Shown here piece by piece: positions 15,897 through 28,274 of a DNA stretch of 64,000 bases (within the stretch, counting starts at the first letter, position 1; each line of letters starts with the position of its first letter). The stretch comes from JAVVHH01 sp965276815 (GTDB lineage: Bacteria; Pseudomonadota; Alphaproteobacteria; Acetobacterales; Acetobacteraceae), in contig CBDIBE010000011.1 in assembly GCA_965276815.1 (NCBI GenBank), positions 1,299,799 through 1,363,798 of the forward strand, in the 5' to 3' direction. Made by a program: the position numbers and the translations under genes. The notes beneath the pieces were generated by a model. It did not search any database and had not been told where the DNA came from. It saw nothing but the letters and a program-made list of their open reading frames with translations.

Positions 15897-16561
15897 TGTT
15901 CCGACGCTTCGGCCTGAACGAAGTCATGCTGCTGGCGACGGGTTTGCAGTGGACCATAGCACTCAGCGTGCTCGCCTTTGCCGGCAGCGCCCTGCTCGGC
16001 CTCGCCGTGCTGCTGTTGCGGACCAGCCAGGTGCGCCCGCTGCGCCTGGCGGCGCTGCTGTGGATCCAGGGCGTGCAGGGCATCCCGCTGCTCGGCCACT
16101 TGTTCCTCGCCTTCTTTGGATTGGCGGTGTTCGGCATCGACGTCCCGAAATGGTTGGCGGCCACGGCGGCGCTCTCGATCTACGGGAGCGCCTTCCTCTC
16201 GGAGATCTGGCACGGCGCCGTCGAGGCGATCCCGCGCGGCCAGTGGGAAGCCGCGGATGCAATCGGCCTCAAGCGCCTGTATCAGCTGCGGCTCGTGATC
16301 CTGCCGCAGGCGCTGACGATCGCCATCCCGCCCACGGTCGGCTTCCTGGTGCAGCTCATCAAGAACACCTCGCTCGCCTCGATCATCGGCCTGATTGAGC
16401 TCAGCCGCGAGGCACAGCTCGTCAACGGCGCGACTTTCGCGCCCTTTGCCGTCTATGGCTGCACGTCGATGTTTTATTTCACGCTCTGTTTCCCCCTGAC
16501 CGCGCTCAGCCGGCGGCTCGAGGCGCGGCGGCGGCTTGACGGCGGCACCGCCAGGGCTTGA
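15896..16561 (+). CDS. Polar amino-acid ABC permease 2
   Basis: The 221-residue partner permease has the same family layout: LATGLQWTIALSVLAFAGSALLG, QGIPLLGHLFLAFFGLAVFGI and the EAA loop EAIPRGQWEAADAIGLKRLYQLRLVILP. It pairs with the upstream permease as a heterodimer in the inner membrane. It starts one base inside the upstream stop, and the periplasmic binding protein follows 30 bases downstream. Confidence 0.88.
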   Translation: MFRRFGLNEVMLLATGLQWTIALSVLAFAGSALLGLAVLLLRTSQVRPLRLAALLWIQGVQGIPLLGHLFLAFFGLAVFGIDVPKWLAATAALSIYGSAFLSEIWHGAVEAIPRGQWEAADAIGLKRLYQLRLVILPQALTIAIPPTVGFLVQLIKNTSLASIIGLIELSREAQLVNGATFAPFAVYGCTSMFYFTLCFPLTALSRRLEARRRLDGGTARA

Positions 16562-16590
16562 ACTGAACCAGCAACAAGCGAGGACACGTC

Positions 16591-17370
16591 ATGCGGCGAT
16601 GGATCCGGACCCTCTTGCTCCTCATGCTCGCTTTGCTGCTCGGTACCCCGGCGAAGGCCGATTTGAAGGACATCCTCGACAGCGGCGTGATCCGCATCGG
16701 CACGCAGATGGACAACCCGCCCTTCGGATATATCGGCCCGGATGGCAAGCCCACCGGGTTCGACGTCGAGCTCGGCCAGATGATCGCCAAGTCGCTCGGC
16801 GTAAAGGTGCAGCTCGAGCAGATCATCGGCGCCAACCGGATTCCATTTTTGCTGACCAACAAGATCGACCTGGTGATCTCGGCCATGGGCGCCACGCCCG
16901 AGCGCGCGGTCCAGGTCATGTTCACCTCGCCCTACGCCGCGCTCTATCTCGGCGTCTACGGGCACAAGAGCACGCAAGTTTCCGGCCCGGATCAACTCGG
17001 CTCCATGCGAATCGCCGCGACCAAGGGTGCGACGCAGGATCTGACGCTCACCGCCATGGCCCCGAAGGCCAATATCGTCCGTTTCGAGGACGATACCGCG
17101 TCCAACACCGCCTTCCTCTCCGGCCAGACCGATCTCTGGGCGACGCTCAACACCATCGCCACCGCGCTCGCCAAGCAGAACCCGGATCAGCAGATCGAGC
17201 TCAAATTCAAGCTGCGCAACTCGCCGGCGCACATGGCGATGCGGCAGGGCGATTACGGGCTGCTGCAATGGCTGAACACCTACATCTTCCTCATCAAGGG
17301 CAGCGGCGACCTGCAGCGCCTGCACCGGACTTGGCTCGGTGAAGACATGGGCGACCTGCCTCCGATGTAG
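16591..17370 (+). CDS. Amino-acid ABC substrate-binding protein
   Basis: The 259-residue product has a Sec signal (MRRWIRT then a Leu-rich core, cleavage near AKA-DLKD). The mature part has the SBP_bac_3 fold: SGVIRIGTQMDNPPFGYIGPDGKPTGFDVELG, then NRIPFLLTNKIDLVISAMGATPERA. The acidic/aromatic ligand pocket residues are typical of polar amino-acid binders. GAGGA lies upstream of the ATG at 16591. It completes the two-permease cluster, which lacks its ATPase; that subunit must come from another locus. Confidence 0.88.
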   Translation: MRRWIRTLLLLMLALLLGTPAKADLKDILDSGVIRIGTQMDNPPFGYIGPDGKPTGFDVELGQMIAKSLGVKVQLEQIIGANRIPFLLTNKIDLVISAMGATPERAVQVMFTSPYAALYLGVYGHKSTQVSGPDQLGSMRIAATKGATQDLTLTAMAPKANIVRFEDDTASNTAFLSGQTDLWATLNTIATALAKQNPDQQIELKFKLRNSPAHMAMRQGDYGLLQWLNTYIFLIKGSGDLQRLHRTWLGEDMGDLPPM

Positions 17371-17450
17371 GTTGCTGCGCACACGGTCCTGCTTGCGAAC
17401 GACCCGGCGCATCGTATGGTGCGCCCACGAGTCGAACAGTTGAGGTCTTT

Positions 17451-17843
17451 ATGCATCGTCGCCTTGTCCTTGCCCTGCCCATCCTGCTCCTCGCCGGCTG
17501 CATGCAGCCGGGGCCTTCGACCCGGGCACAGACATCGGTCATATTCTTCGTGGCCGACAGCGCCGGCCTCGACGACCCGGCGCAGGCCACGATCCGCCAA
17601 GCCGCGGCCATCGCCAACGCCAACCCCTCGGCGCCGGTCGCGGTTCGCGGGTTCGCCGCCCCGGATACCGGGACAGCGGAGTTCAACAAGGTGCTGGCGC
17701 AGGCCCGGGCGCAAAACGTGGCGGACGCACTGGTCGCGGCCGGCGTCCCCAAGGGCCGGATCCAGATCAGCTCGCGCGGCGCCGTCGATTACTCGCTGAT
17801 GCCCACCGAATCCCGCCGGGTCGACATCGTCATCGGCAGCTGA
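17451..17843 (+). CDS. Small OmpA-like lipoprotein
   Basis: The 130-residue product has a lipoprotein signal with lipobox L-A-G-C17. The mature domain resembles a minimal OmpA/MotB C-terminal peptidoglycan-binding fold: SVIFFVADSAGLDDPAQATI, VAVRGFAAPDTGTAEFNKVLAQARAQNVADALVAAGV, and SSRGAVDYSLMPTESRRVDIVI. Length and order fit, though the classic NxxLSxxRA motif is degenerate (NKVLAQARA). It probably links outer membrane and peptidoglycan. It stands alone between two transporter loci and is convergent with the peptide permease. Confidence 0.75.
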   Translation: MHRRLVLALPILLLAGCMQPGPSTRAQTSVIFFVADSAGLDDPAQATIRQAAAIANANPSAPVAVRGFAAPDTGTAEFNKVLAQARAQNVADALVAAGVPKGRIQISSRGAVDYSLMPTESRRVDIVIGS

Positions 17844-17848
17844 CTCTT

Positions 17849-18796
17849 TCAGCCCCGCTCGGTCCGGGGGTCAATATAAATGTACACCAGGTCGACGACG
17901 AGGTTGACCAGCACGTACATCACCAGCACGACCAGGATGCACCCTTGGATGAGCGGGTAATCGCGGTCGTTGATCGCCTGGATCAACAGGCGGCCGAGGC
18001 CGGGATAGGTGAACACCGCCTCGGTCACCAGCGTGCCGCCGACGAAGCTCGCCAGCATCAACCCGACCACGGTGACGAATGGCAGCAGCGCATTCGGCAG
18101 CACGTGGCCGGCGATGATCGCCCGCTCCCGCAGTCCCTTCGAGCGCGCAGTCCGCACGTAGTCGGACCGCAGCTCGGCCAGCAGCGAGGCGCGCAGGAAC
18201 CGCGCGAAGATCCCCGAAACGTACAGGCCGAGCGTCACCGCCGGCAGCGCGAGGTTGGCCAGCATGCGGCCCGGCGATTGCCAGAACGGCACGTAGGCCG
18301 CAGCCGAGGGCAGCAGGTGCAGGCGCACCGAAAATAGCAGGATCAGCAGGATACCGACCCAGAAGGTCGGCACCCCCAACGCCAGAGCGCCCCAAAAACT
18401 CAGCAGCCGGTCCAGCATCGAGCCCGGCCGCAGCGCGCTCGCAATTGCCGCCGGCACGCCGAGCAGCAGGCCGACCAGCATCGCGGCCACACCGAGCTGG
18501 ATCGTCGCCGGCAGCCGCTCGCCGATCAGTTGCAGCACCGGCGCCTTGCTCTGCAGCGAAACGCCGAGATCGCCCGACAGCGCGTGGCCGAGCCAATCCA
18601 AATATTGCGTCAGCACTGGCCGATCCAGGCCGAGCTGTGCCGAGAGCGCCTGGATTTGCTCCGGAGTCGCGTTCTCGCCGAGCAGTGCGGCCACCGGGCC
18701 GCCGGGCACGGCGTAGATGATCGCCCAAATGCCGGCCGAAGCGAGCAGCACCACCGGCACCAACTGCAGCAGCCGGCGCAGCACGAAGCCGATCAT
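17849..18796 (-). CDS. dppB: Peptide/nickel-type ABC permease (DppB-like)
   Basis: The 315-residue inner-membrane protein has the DppB features: MIGFVLRRLLQLVPVVLLASAGIW, early PGGPVAALLGENATPEQIQAL, LGVSLQSKAPV, and the EAA loop DYVRTARSKGLRERAIIAGHVLPNALLP near residues 205-235. Its start overlaps the end of the next permease gene by 4 bases (ATGA). It is the last gene of the fused-ATPase peptide importer on this strand. Substrate is probably a short peptide or related compound. Confidence 0.9.
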   Translation of the reverse strand: MIGFVLRRLLQLVPVVLLASAGIWAIIYAVPGGPVAALLGENATPEQIQALSAQLGLDRPVLTQYLDWLGHALSGDLGVSLQSKAPVLQLIGERLPATIQLGVAAMLVGLLLGVPAAIASALRPGSMLDRLLSFWGALALGVPTFWVGILLILLFSVRLHLLPSAAAYVPFWQSPGRMLANLALPAVTLGLYVSGIFARFLRASLLAELRSDYVRTARSKGLRERAIIAGHVLPNALLPFVTVVGLMLASFVGGTLVTEAVFTYPGLGRLLIQAINDRDYPLIQGCILVVLVMYVLVNLVVDLVYIYIDPRTERG

Positions 18797-19622
18797 GGCC
18801 GCACCCCCTCCAATGTGGCGCTACCTCGGTCCTGCAGCACCGAGGCGAGCGTACGGCCCAGCGTGTCGAGCGCGAGGATCGTCAGCGTCAGCACGATGCC
18901 CGGCAGCACCGCGTAGGTCGGCGAGTCGTAGAGATAGGCCTGGCCGCTGCGGAGCATGTCGCCCCAGCTCGGCGTGGGCGGCGGGATGCCGACGCCGAGG
19001 AAGGACAGCGCCGCCTCGAGCAGGATGGCGACCGAGGACAGCACGACCGCCTGCACCAGGATCGGGCTCCACGCATTCGGCAGCACGGTGCGGAACAGCG
19101 CGTAGGAGGACGATCCGCCAAACGACTCCACCGCGGTGACGAAATCGCGCGACCGCAGGGACAGCGTTTCGGCGCGGACCACGCGCGCGAAGCCTGGGAT
19201 CCCGGTGATGCCGACCGCGACCAGCGCCGCCGCCTGGCTGCGCCCGAGCACCGCGATCAGCGCCATGGCGAACAAGATGCCGGGCAAGGCCAGCAGCACG
19301 TCCACCGCTCGCATCAGCAGCGCATCGCGCCAGCCGCCGAAGAACCCGGCGAACAACCCGACCGGAATCCCGACCGCCCCCGCAATGGCAACCGCGCCCG
19401 CGGAGGTCAGCAGCGAGGTGCGCGCGCCGAACACCACCCGCGCCAGGATGTCGCGCCCCAGCTCGTCCGTGCCGAACCAATGCTCGGCGCTCGGCCCGTC
19501 CAGCGCGCTCCCCAAATCCTGCGCCAAGGGGTCGACGAACCAGTTGGCCGTGAGGGCGGCAGCGATCAGCGCCGCGAGGAACAGCAGCGCGAGGACCGCG
19601 CCCGGCGAGGCGGCCATCCGTT

Positions 19623-19626
<4 letters not shown>
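18793..19626 (-). CDS. dppC: Peptide/nickel-type ABC permease (DppC-like)
   Basis: The 277-residue inner-membrane protein has the DppC hallmarks HWFGTDELGRDILARVVFGARTSL and the EAA loop DFVTAVESFGGSSSYALFRTVLPNAWSP, followed by LSFLGVGIPPPTPSWG. The GTG at 19626 overlaps the upstream ATPase stop (GTGA) and is preferred; the frame is open further upstream but that part overlaps the ATPase gene and is not permease-like. Coupling to neighbours on both sides indicates a single transcript. Confidence 0.9.
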
Positions 19627-21623
<1,997 letters not shown>

Positions 21624-21628
21624 TCGAT

Positions 21629-23155
21629 TCAGGTGAACCCGATGGTCCGGGCGACCAGCATGTTGTCGATGTCCAGCGTGAAGCCGCCGACGTTTTTGCC
21701 GGCGACGATCAGCGCGCTGTCGATCGTGTTGGTGGGGATGCCGAAGGCGCTCTCGATCAGCACCTTGTTGAGGTTGTCATAGGCCGCCTTGACGGCGTCC
21801 GGCGGGCCGATCGTTTTGTTGATCCGATCAATCGCCGCGACATAAGCCGGGAACGGATTGGGGTCCCCCAGCACCGGGTTGCTCGACGTGCGATAGATGC
21901 TGTTGGTCGCCAGCCGCGATGGGAATTTCTGGATGTTGCCGACGGCGCCGAACATCGCGTCGAACTTGCCGCCCAGCATCGACTCCGTGAAATCCGCGCC
22001 GCGCCGCATGTCGAGGTCGATCTTGATCCCAGCCCGCGCGAGCGTGCTTTGCACGAGTTGGCTGACCACGGTGGCCGCCTGGTCGCCGGCGTCGGTCATC
22101 AGCTTCCAGCCATTCATCTCGGCTTCCGACAGGCCGGATTGCGCCAGGAGCGCTTTGCCCTTTTCGATACTGAAAGCGTATTCCGCGTTAAGGGCCGGGT
22201 CGAAGGCGGGGCTGACCGGCGCCCAGGGCAGCGCCACCACTTGCCCGACCCCGGCGTAACCGAGCCGCAGGATGTTCGCCCGGTCCAGCAGGTAATTGAA
22301 GGCTTCTCGGTATTTCTCGTTGCGGAATGGGCCGTGGGTGGCATTGATACGGAACACTTGGACCAGCTTCCCCGGTCCTTGCAGCATCTGGTAGCCGGAA
22401 TTGCTGAGGCGCACCGCGCTGCGCGCCGTGCCGCCGTAGATGATGTCGATCGCGCCGGATTCGAGCGCGGCGCTGGCGGCGGCGTCCTCGCTGAAAATGG
22501 TGATCACCACTTCTTTGCAGACCGGTTCGCCGGCGCGCCAGTAATTCGGGTTTGCGGCGAGGCGGATACGCTGGCCGACGACGCGTTCGGCGAGCGTGTA
22601 CGCGCCGGTGCCGGCGGGCTTGGTCTCGACGGTGTCCATGCCGGCCGGGTCGATGACGGAGATGAACTGCAGCAGGTCGGTGACCTCCTGCGCCGGCGCC
22701 GGGCCGTTGAAATTGAGCCGGATGGTGCCGTCGTCGACCACGGTCCAGTCCTTCACGAAGGCCATGGTGGCGTAGACGTTCTTGCCGCGCTTGGGATCGG
22801 CGGCCTTCTGCAGCGTGGCCGAGACCGCCTGGGCATTGACGGGGTTGCCGCTCTGGAACGTCACGCCCTTGCGCAGCGTCACGATGACCGACGTCGCGTC
22901 CGGCGCGATGGTCCACGCCGTCGCCAGACTCGGCACCGGCTTTCCGTCCGGCGTGTATTCGATCAGGGTGTCATAAAGATTTTTGATGAGCGGAAAGTTG
23001 AGCACCAAAAAGGATTGTGGGTCGAAATTGCTGATCTCGGCGGTGATTCCGACCCGGAGCTGACCGCCCTTCAGCTCCGCCGCGCGTGCCCGGCTGAAAA
23101 GGGCGGCGGCCGAAAGCGCGAGTCCAGCTCTTCGGGTCAGCTTCGGCGCGTTCAT
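21629..23155 (-). CDS. Peptide-type ABC substrate-binding protein (SBP_bac_5)
   Basis: The 508-residue product begins MNAPKLTRRAGLALSAAALFS, a short Tat/Sec-like signal with twin arginines. The mature part has the family-5 binding-protein layout: LRVGITAEISNFDPQSFLVLNFPLIKNLYDTLIEY, VTLRKGVTFQSGNPVNAQ, and GTGAYTLAERVVGQRIRLAANPNYW. The ATG at 23155 has AAGGAG upstream. It leads the importer operon (binding protein, fused ATPase, two permeases) and follows the aminotransferase gene by 17 bases, so the aminotransferase may act on the imported compound. Confidence 0.9.
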   Translation of the reverse strand: MNAPKLTRRAGLALSAAALFSRARAAELKGGQLRVGITAEISNFDPQSFLVLNFPLIKNLYDTLIEYTPDGKPVPSLATAWTIAPDATSVIVTLRKGVTFQSGNPVNAQAVSATLQKAADPKRGKNVYATMAFVKDWTVVDDGTIRLNFNGPAPAQEVTDLLQFISVIDPAGMDTVETKPAGTGAYTLAERVVGQRIRLAANPNYWRAGEPVCKEVVITIFSEDAAASAALESGAIDIIYGGTARSAVRLSNSGYQMLQGPGKLVQVFRINATHGPFRNEKYREAFNYLLDRANILRLGYAGVGQVVALPWAPVSPAFDPALNAEYAFSIEKGKALLAQSGLSEAEMNGWKLMTDAGDQAATVVSQLVQSTLARAGIKIDLDMRRGADFTESMLGGKFDAMFGAVGNIQKFPSRLATNSIYRTSSNPVLGDPNPFPAYVAAIDRINKTIGPPDAVKAAYDNLNKVLIESAFGIPTNTIDSALIVAGKNVGGFTLDIDNMLVARTIGFT

Positions 23156-23172
23156 GGCGGGTGTCTCCTTGC

Positions 23173-24456
<1,284 letters not shown>

Positions 24457-24552
24457 GCCGGGGAACTCCGGGAATTCGGTACGGTAGCCGCCGGGCCGTG
24501 CTTGTCAACGCGGGCGCGCTGTCGCAGGCTCCGGCCGCTCGGGGAGACCATC

Positions 24553-25680
24553 ATGACGCTGTTTCGCGCATTTTTCATGCTCGCTCTGTTGGCGGCGATC
24601 GGGGCGCGGGCCCAGGATGCGGTGAAAGTCGGCGGCTTGCTGCCGATCTCCGGGCCCGGCGCCTATTTCGGCACGCAGGACAAAGAGGGGATCGAGCTCG
24701 CGCTGGAGCAGCTGGCGAAATCGGGCCTCAAGCTCGACTTCCACGCCGAAGATTCCGCCTGCGCACCCCTGCCCGCGACCCAGGCGGCCAAGCGGCTGCT
24801 GGATGAATTCAAGCCCGCCATCATCATCGGCGAGGAGTGCTCGGACGCGACGCTCGCGGTCATGCCGCTGATGCAGCAGGCGCAGGTGCCGCTGCTGAAT
24901 GCCGGGTCGTCCGCGATCAAGGTGACCGAGCCGGGCAATCACTGGACATTCCGCATCCTGCCCGACGAGGTGATGCAGGGCGAGGACATCGCCACCCACG
25001 CCTATAAGGATCTCGGCGCGCGCACCGCGGTGCTGCTGCACGAGAACACCAATGCCGGGATCGGCAATGCCGAAATCTTCCGCAAGAAGTTCGAGGAACT
25101 CGGCGGCAAGGTGGTGCAGGATATCGGCTTCGGCCGCGACGTGAACGATTTTACGTCCATCGCGACGCGCGTGGCGGGCCTCGGCAAGATCGACGTGATC
25201 CCAACCTACACGTTGGAGGGTCAGGGCGTGAAGGTCACCCAGGCGCTGGCGCAGGCTGGGGTGGTCAAGGGCGGCGGCGGCAGCGCGATCCAGCTCGGCA
25301 CGATCTGGCTGCCAGCCGGGTTTGACCAGAAGGCCGGCAAGGCGGCGGAGGGGTATATCCGGATCGTGCAGTTCGACCCGACCGACCGGAACCCGGTGGT
25401 GCAGGACTTCGTCCACGCCTTCCAGGCAAAGTTCGGCCACGATCCGAGCCATATCAACGCGCACGCCTACGACCAGATCATGCTGATCGCCGAGATCGTC
25501 CGCGACGGGGCCACCACGCCGGCGGCGATCCGCGACGGGCTGGCCAAGACCAAGGACTTCCACGGCGTGACCGGCAGCGTGACCTTCAACGACCACAACC
25601 AGAACGTCGCGCGCGACACGATCCACTACGTGCAGACCCAGCCGGACCTGTCCTGGAAGACGATTTGGCCGACCTCCTGA
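24553..25680 (+). CDS. livK: Branched-chain amino-acid-type ABC binding protein (locus 1)
   Basis: The 375-residue product has a Sec signal (MTLFRAFFMLALLAAIGARA-QDA) and the periplasmic-binding type I fold: VKVGGLLPISGPGAYFGTQDKEGIELAL, IIGEECSDATLAVMPLMQQAQVPLLNAGSS, and HAYDQIMLIAEIVRDGATT. Such proteins bind branched-chain amino acids or related amides. The ATG at 24553 has GGGGAGA upstream; the frame upstream is only the shadow of the divergent aminotransferase gene. It overlaps livH by 16 bases and heads a complete livKHMGF operon. Confidence 0.88.
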   Translation: MTLFRAFFMLALLAAIGARAQDAVKVGGLLPISGPGAYFGTQDKEGIELALEQLAKSGLKLDFHAEDSACAPLPATQAAKRLLDEFKPAIIIGEECSDATLAVMPLMQQAQVPLLNAGSSAIKVTEPGNHWTFRILPDEVMQGEDIATHAYKDLGARTAVLLHENTNAGIGNAEIFRKKFEELGGKVVQDIGFGRDVNDFTSIATRVAGLGKIDVIPTYTLEGQGVKVTQALAQAGVVKGGGGSAIQLGTIWLPAGFDQKAGKAAEGYIRIVQFDPTDRNPVVQDFVHAFQAKFGHDPSHINAHAYDQIMLIAEIVRDGATTPAAIRDGLAKTKDFHGVTGSVTFNDHNQNVARDTIHYVQTQPDLSWKTIWPTS

Positions 25681-26552
25681 CGCTGGGGCTGCAACAAGGG
25701 ATCAACGGCCTCGTCCTCGGCAGCCTTTATGTCCTGGTGGCGCTTGGGCTGACGCTGGTCTACGGCGTCCTCGTCCAGATCAATTTTGCCCACGCCGATT
25801 TCGTCACCCTCGGGGCGTTCGCCGCCTACTTCTTCACCCATCAATGGGGCGGCGATTACCTGGTCAGTCTCGTCGTTGCGTTCGCGGTAGGCGGGGCGCT
25901 GGGCTGGGCGATCAACTTCGCAATTTTTTCACCTCTCCGCAAAGGCAACGAACTGCGGCCGCTGATCGCGACGATCGGCGTTTCGATAATGCTGGAGAAC
26001 GGGGCGCTGGCGGCGTTCGGGCCGGTGCCTTACGCGTTCGAGACACCGTATAGCAGCCAGGTGATCCGGTTCGGCCGGGTCTATTTCACCGTGCAGAGCG
26101 CGCTGATCCTGGCCGTGGCGGCAGTCGCGATCGGGCTGCTCTACGCCTTCATGCGCTTCACCTTCACCGGCAAGGCGCTGCGGGCGGTGGCGCAGGACCA
26201 GGAGACCGCGGGGCTGATGGGGATCAACCCGAACCGGCTGATCGCGCTGACCTTCGTGATCGGCTCGGCGCTGGCCGGGCTCGGCGGCGCGCTGCTGGGG
26301 CCGGTGCTGGTGCTGACCCCGTTCGCCGGCGCCTCGGTGATCGTCAAAGCGTTTGCGATCGTCATCATCGGTGGGTTCGGCAATGTGGACGGGACGATCA
26401 TCGCCGGGCTGCTGGTCGGCGAGATCGAGGCGTTCACCACCCAAGTGCTCGACCCCGGGCTGATCGACATCGTGGTGTTCGGGCTGCTGCTGGTAACCCT
26501 CGCGGTGCGACCCACCGGGCTGATCGCCGAGCGGCGGGAAGAGAATGTCTGA
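25665..26552 (+). CDS. livH: Branched-chain amino-acid-type ABC permease LivH (locus 1)
   Basis: The 295-residue inner-membrane protein has LivH features: QQGINGLVLGSLYVLVALGLTLVYGVL, QINFAHADFVTLGAFAAYF, FSPLRKGNELRPLIATIGVSIMLEN and ALRAVAQDQETAGLMGINPNRLI. The start is a TTG at 25665 lying inside the end of livK, a 16-base overlap; a later start would remove the first conserved helix. It overlaps livM by 8 bases. Confidence 0.9.
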   Translation: MADLLTLGLQQGINGLVLGSLYVLVALGLTLVYGVLVQINFAHADFVTLGAFAAYFFTHQWGGDYLVSLVVAFAVGGALGWAINFAIFSPLRKGNELRPLIATIGVSIMLENGALAAFGPVPYAFETPYSSQVIRFGRVYFTVQSALILAVAAVAIGLLYAFMRFTFTGKALRAVAQDQETAGLMGINPNRLIALTFVIGSALAGLGGALLGPVLVLTPFAGASVIVKAFAIVIIGGFGNVDGTIIAGLLVGEIEAFTTQVLDPGLIDIVVFGLLLVTLAVRPTGLIAERREENV

Positions 26553-27510
26553 CACCCTGCGCGCGGCGGGCCTCTCGGTGCCGGGGACCGCGCCTTGGCG
26601 TTGGCTGGGGTGGGTGGCCGCCGTGGCCGTCATCGCGGTGCTGCCGTTGCTGCTGCAGGACAGTTATTGGCGGGGCGTGCTGATCGTCTGCGCGCTCAAC
26701 GTGCTGCTGGCGCTGGGGCTGGACTTCATCCTCGGCTATGCCGGGCAGCTCAATCTCGGCAGTTCGGCGTTTTACGGGATCGGGGCCTATGTCTCGACCT
26801 TGCTGGTGACCAAGGGCGGGGTCGGGTTCTGGCCGGCTTTGCTGGCTGGAACGCTGGGCGCGGCCTTGGCCGGGCTGGGGCTCGCTTTGTTCGCCGTGCG
26901 GCTGCGCGGGCATTATCTGGCGATCGCCTCGCTCGGCTTTGCGGTGATCACCTACCAGATCCTGATGAACTGGATCGGGCTGACCGAGGGCCCGCTCGGC
27001 ATCTACGCGATCCCGGCGCCACCGGGTTTCGGCCCGCTGGATTTCTCCAACCAGGCGGCGCTGTTCTACCTGATCGCCGGGTTCGCGCTGGTGGTGTTCG
27101 CCGTGCTGGACGCGCTGGTGCGCTCGCCGGTTGGCGAGGCGCTGACCGCGGTCCGCGAGGACGAGGTCTCGGCCCGCTCCCTAGGCATCGACCCGGCGCG
27201 CTGGAAGCTATTTGCCTTCGGCATCGGCTCGGGCGTCGCGGGACTGGCCGGCGGCCTCTACGCGCCGTTCGCCGGGACCTTGGTGCCGGACGCCTTTACC
27301 ATCACCGAGGGGTTCGCCGTGCTGGCGATGGTGATCGTCGGCGGCATCGGGACGCTGATCGGGCCGGTGTTCGGCGCGATCATTCTGTCCGTTCTCCCCG
27401 AACTGTTGCGCAGCCTCGGCGATTGGCGGCTGCTCATCTACGGGTTGGCTTTGACGCTCGTCGTCCTGTTCGTGCCCGGCGGGATGGCCGGCGCGTGGCG
27501 GCGGCGGTGA
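26545..27510 (+). CDS. livM: Branched-chain amino-acid-type ABC permease LivM (locus 1)
   Basis: The 321-residue inner-membrane protein has LivM signatures NVLLALGLDFILGYAGQLNLGSSAFYGIGAYVST, GHYLAIASLGFAVITYQIL, ALTAVREDEVSARSLGIDPARWKL and a final GGIGTLIGPVFGAIILSVLPE. It starts inside the livH end and its stop overlaps the livG GTG start (GTGA). Together with LivH it forms the membrane channel. Confidence 0.9.
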   Translation: MSDTLRAAGLSVPGTAPWRWLGWVAAVAVIAVLPLLLQDSYWRGVLIVCALNVLLALGLDFILGYAGQLNLGSSAFYGIGAYVSTLLVTKGGVGFWPALLAGTLGAALAGLGLALFAVRLRGHYLAIASLGFAVITYQILMNWIGLTEGPLGIYAIPAPPGFGPLDFSNQAALFYLIAGFALVVFAVLDALVRSPVGEALTAVREDEVSARSLGIDPARWKLFAFGIGSGVAGLAGGLYAPFAGTLVPDAFTITEGFAVLAMVIVGGIGTLIGPVFGAIILSVLPELLRSLGDWRLLIYGLALTLVVLFVPGGMAGAWRRR

Positions 27511-28274
27511 CCGCGCTGCTGCAGGCGGAGGGGCTGCACAAGCGGTTCGGTGGCGTGGAGGCGGTGCGGGACATCTCGTTCAGCATGCAGCCGGCCTCGG
27601 TGTTGGCGATCATCGGTCCAAACGGCGCCGGCAAGTCAACCATGCTGAACCTGCTGAGCGGCGTGCATCGGGCGGATGCCGGGCGGCTCGTGTTCGAGGG
27701 GGTCGACGTCACCTCGCTGCCACCGCAGCGACGGGCGAAGCTGGGGATCGCCCGGACCTTCCAGAAAATCCGGCTGTTCAAGCAATTGACCGCGCTGGAG
27801 AACGTGCTGGCCGGGTTCCATACGCAGCATCGGCTTCCGGTCTGGCAATATCTCTGGCACGGATTTGCCTTCCAAGAGGACCGGCGCCAATGCTGGCAAC
27901 GGGCGCTGGCGCTGCTGGACTTTGTCGGCCTGTTTGCGCGCGCGGGCGTTGCAGCGGGGACGCTGTCCTATGGCGAGCAGCGTCTGCTCGAGCTGGCCCG
28001 AGCACTGGCGACAAGGCCGAAGCTGCTGATGGTGGACGAGCCGGCTGCCGGGCTGAACGGCGCGGAGGTCGAGTTGCTATTCAGCCGGCTCGCCGCGCTC
28101 CGCAAGGGCGGGATCGCGGTGATCCTGATCGAGCACAACATGGACCTGGTCACGCGCATCGCCGACGAGGTCATGGTGATGCATTACGGGCAGCATCTGT
28201 TCACCGGGCCGCCCGCATCGATGCAATCCGACCCGGCGGTCGTCGACGCCTATCTCGGCGGCGAACTGGAGTGA
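27507..28274 (+). CDS. livG: Branched-chain amino-acid-type ABC ATPase LivG (locus 1)
   Basis: The 255-residue ATPase has Walker A GPNGAGKST, the LivG-specific GIARTFQKIRLFKQLTALENVL, a signature-like LSYGEQRLLELARAL and Walker B LLMVDEP, then the switch segment LIEHNMDLV. LSYGEQ in place of LSGGQ is normal for LivG. The GTG at 27507 overlaps livM by 4 bases; a GTG 12 bases upstream is also in frame. Its stop overlaps livF (TGATG). Confidence 0.9.
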   Translation: MTALLQAEGLHKRFGGVEAVRDISFSMQPASVLAIIGPNGAGKSTMLNLLSGVHRADAGRLVFEGVDVTSLPPQRRAKLGIARTFQKIRLFKQLTALENVLAGFHTQHRLPVWQYLWHGFAFQEDRRQCWQRALALLDFVGLFARAGVAAGTLSYGEQRLLELARALATRPKLLMVDEPAAGLNGAEVELLFSRLAALRKGGIAVILIEHNMDLVTRIADEVMVMHYGQHLFTGPPASMQSDPAVVDAYLGGELE

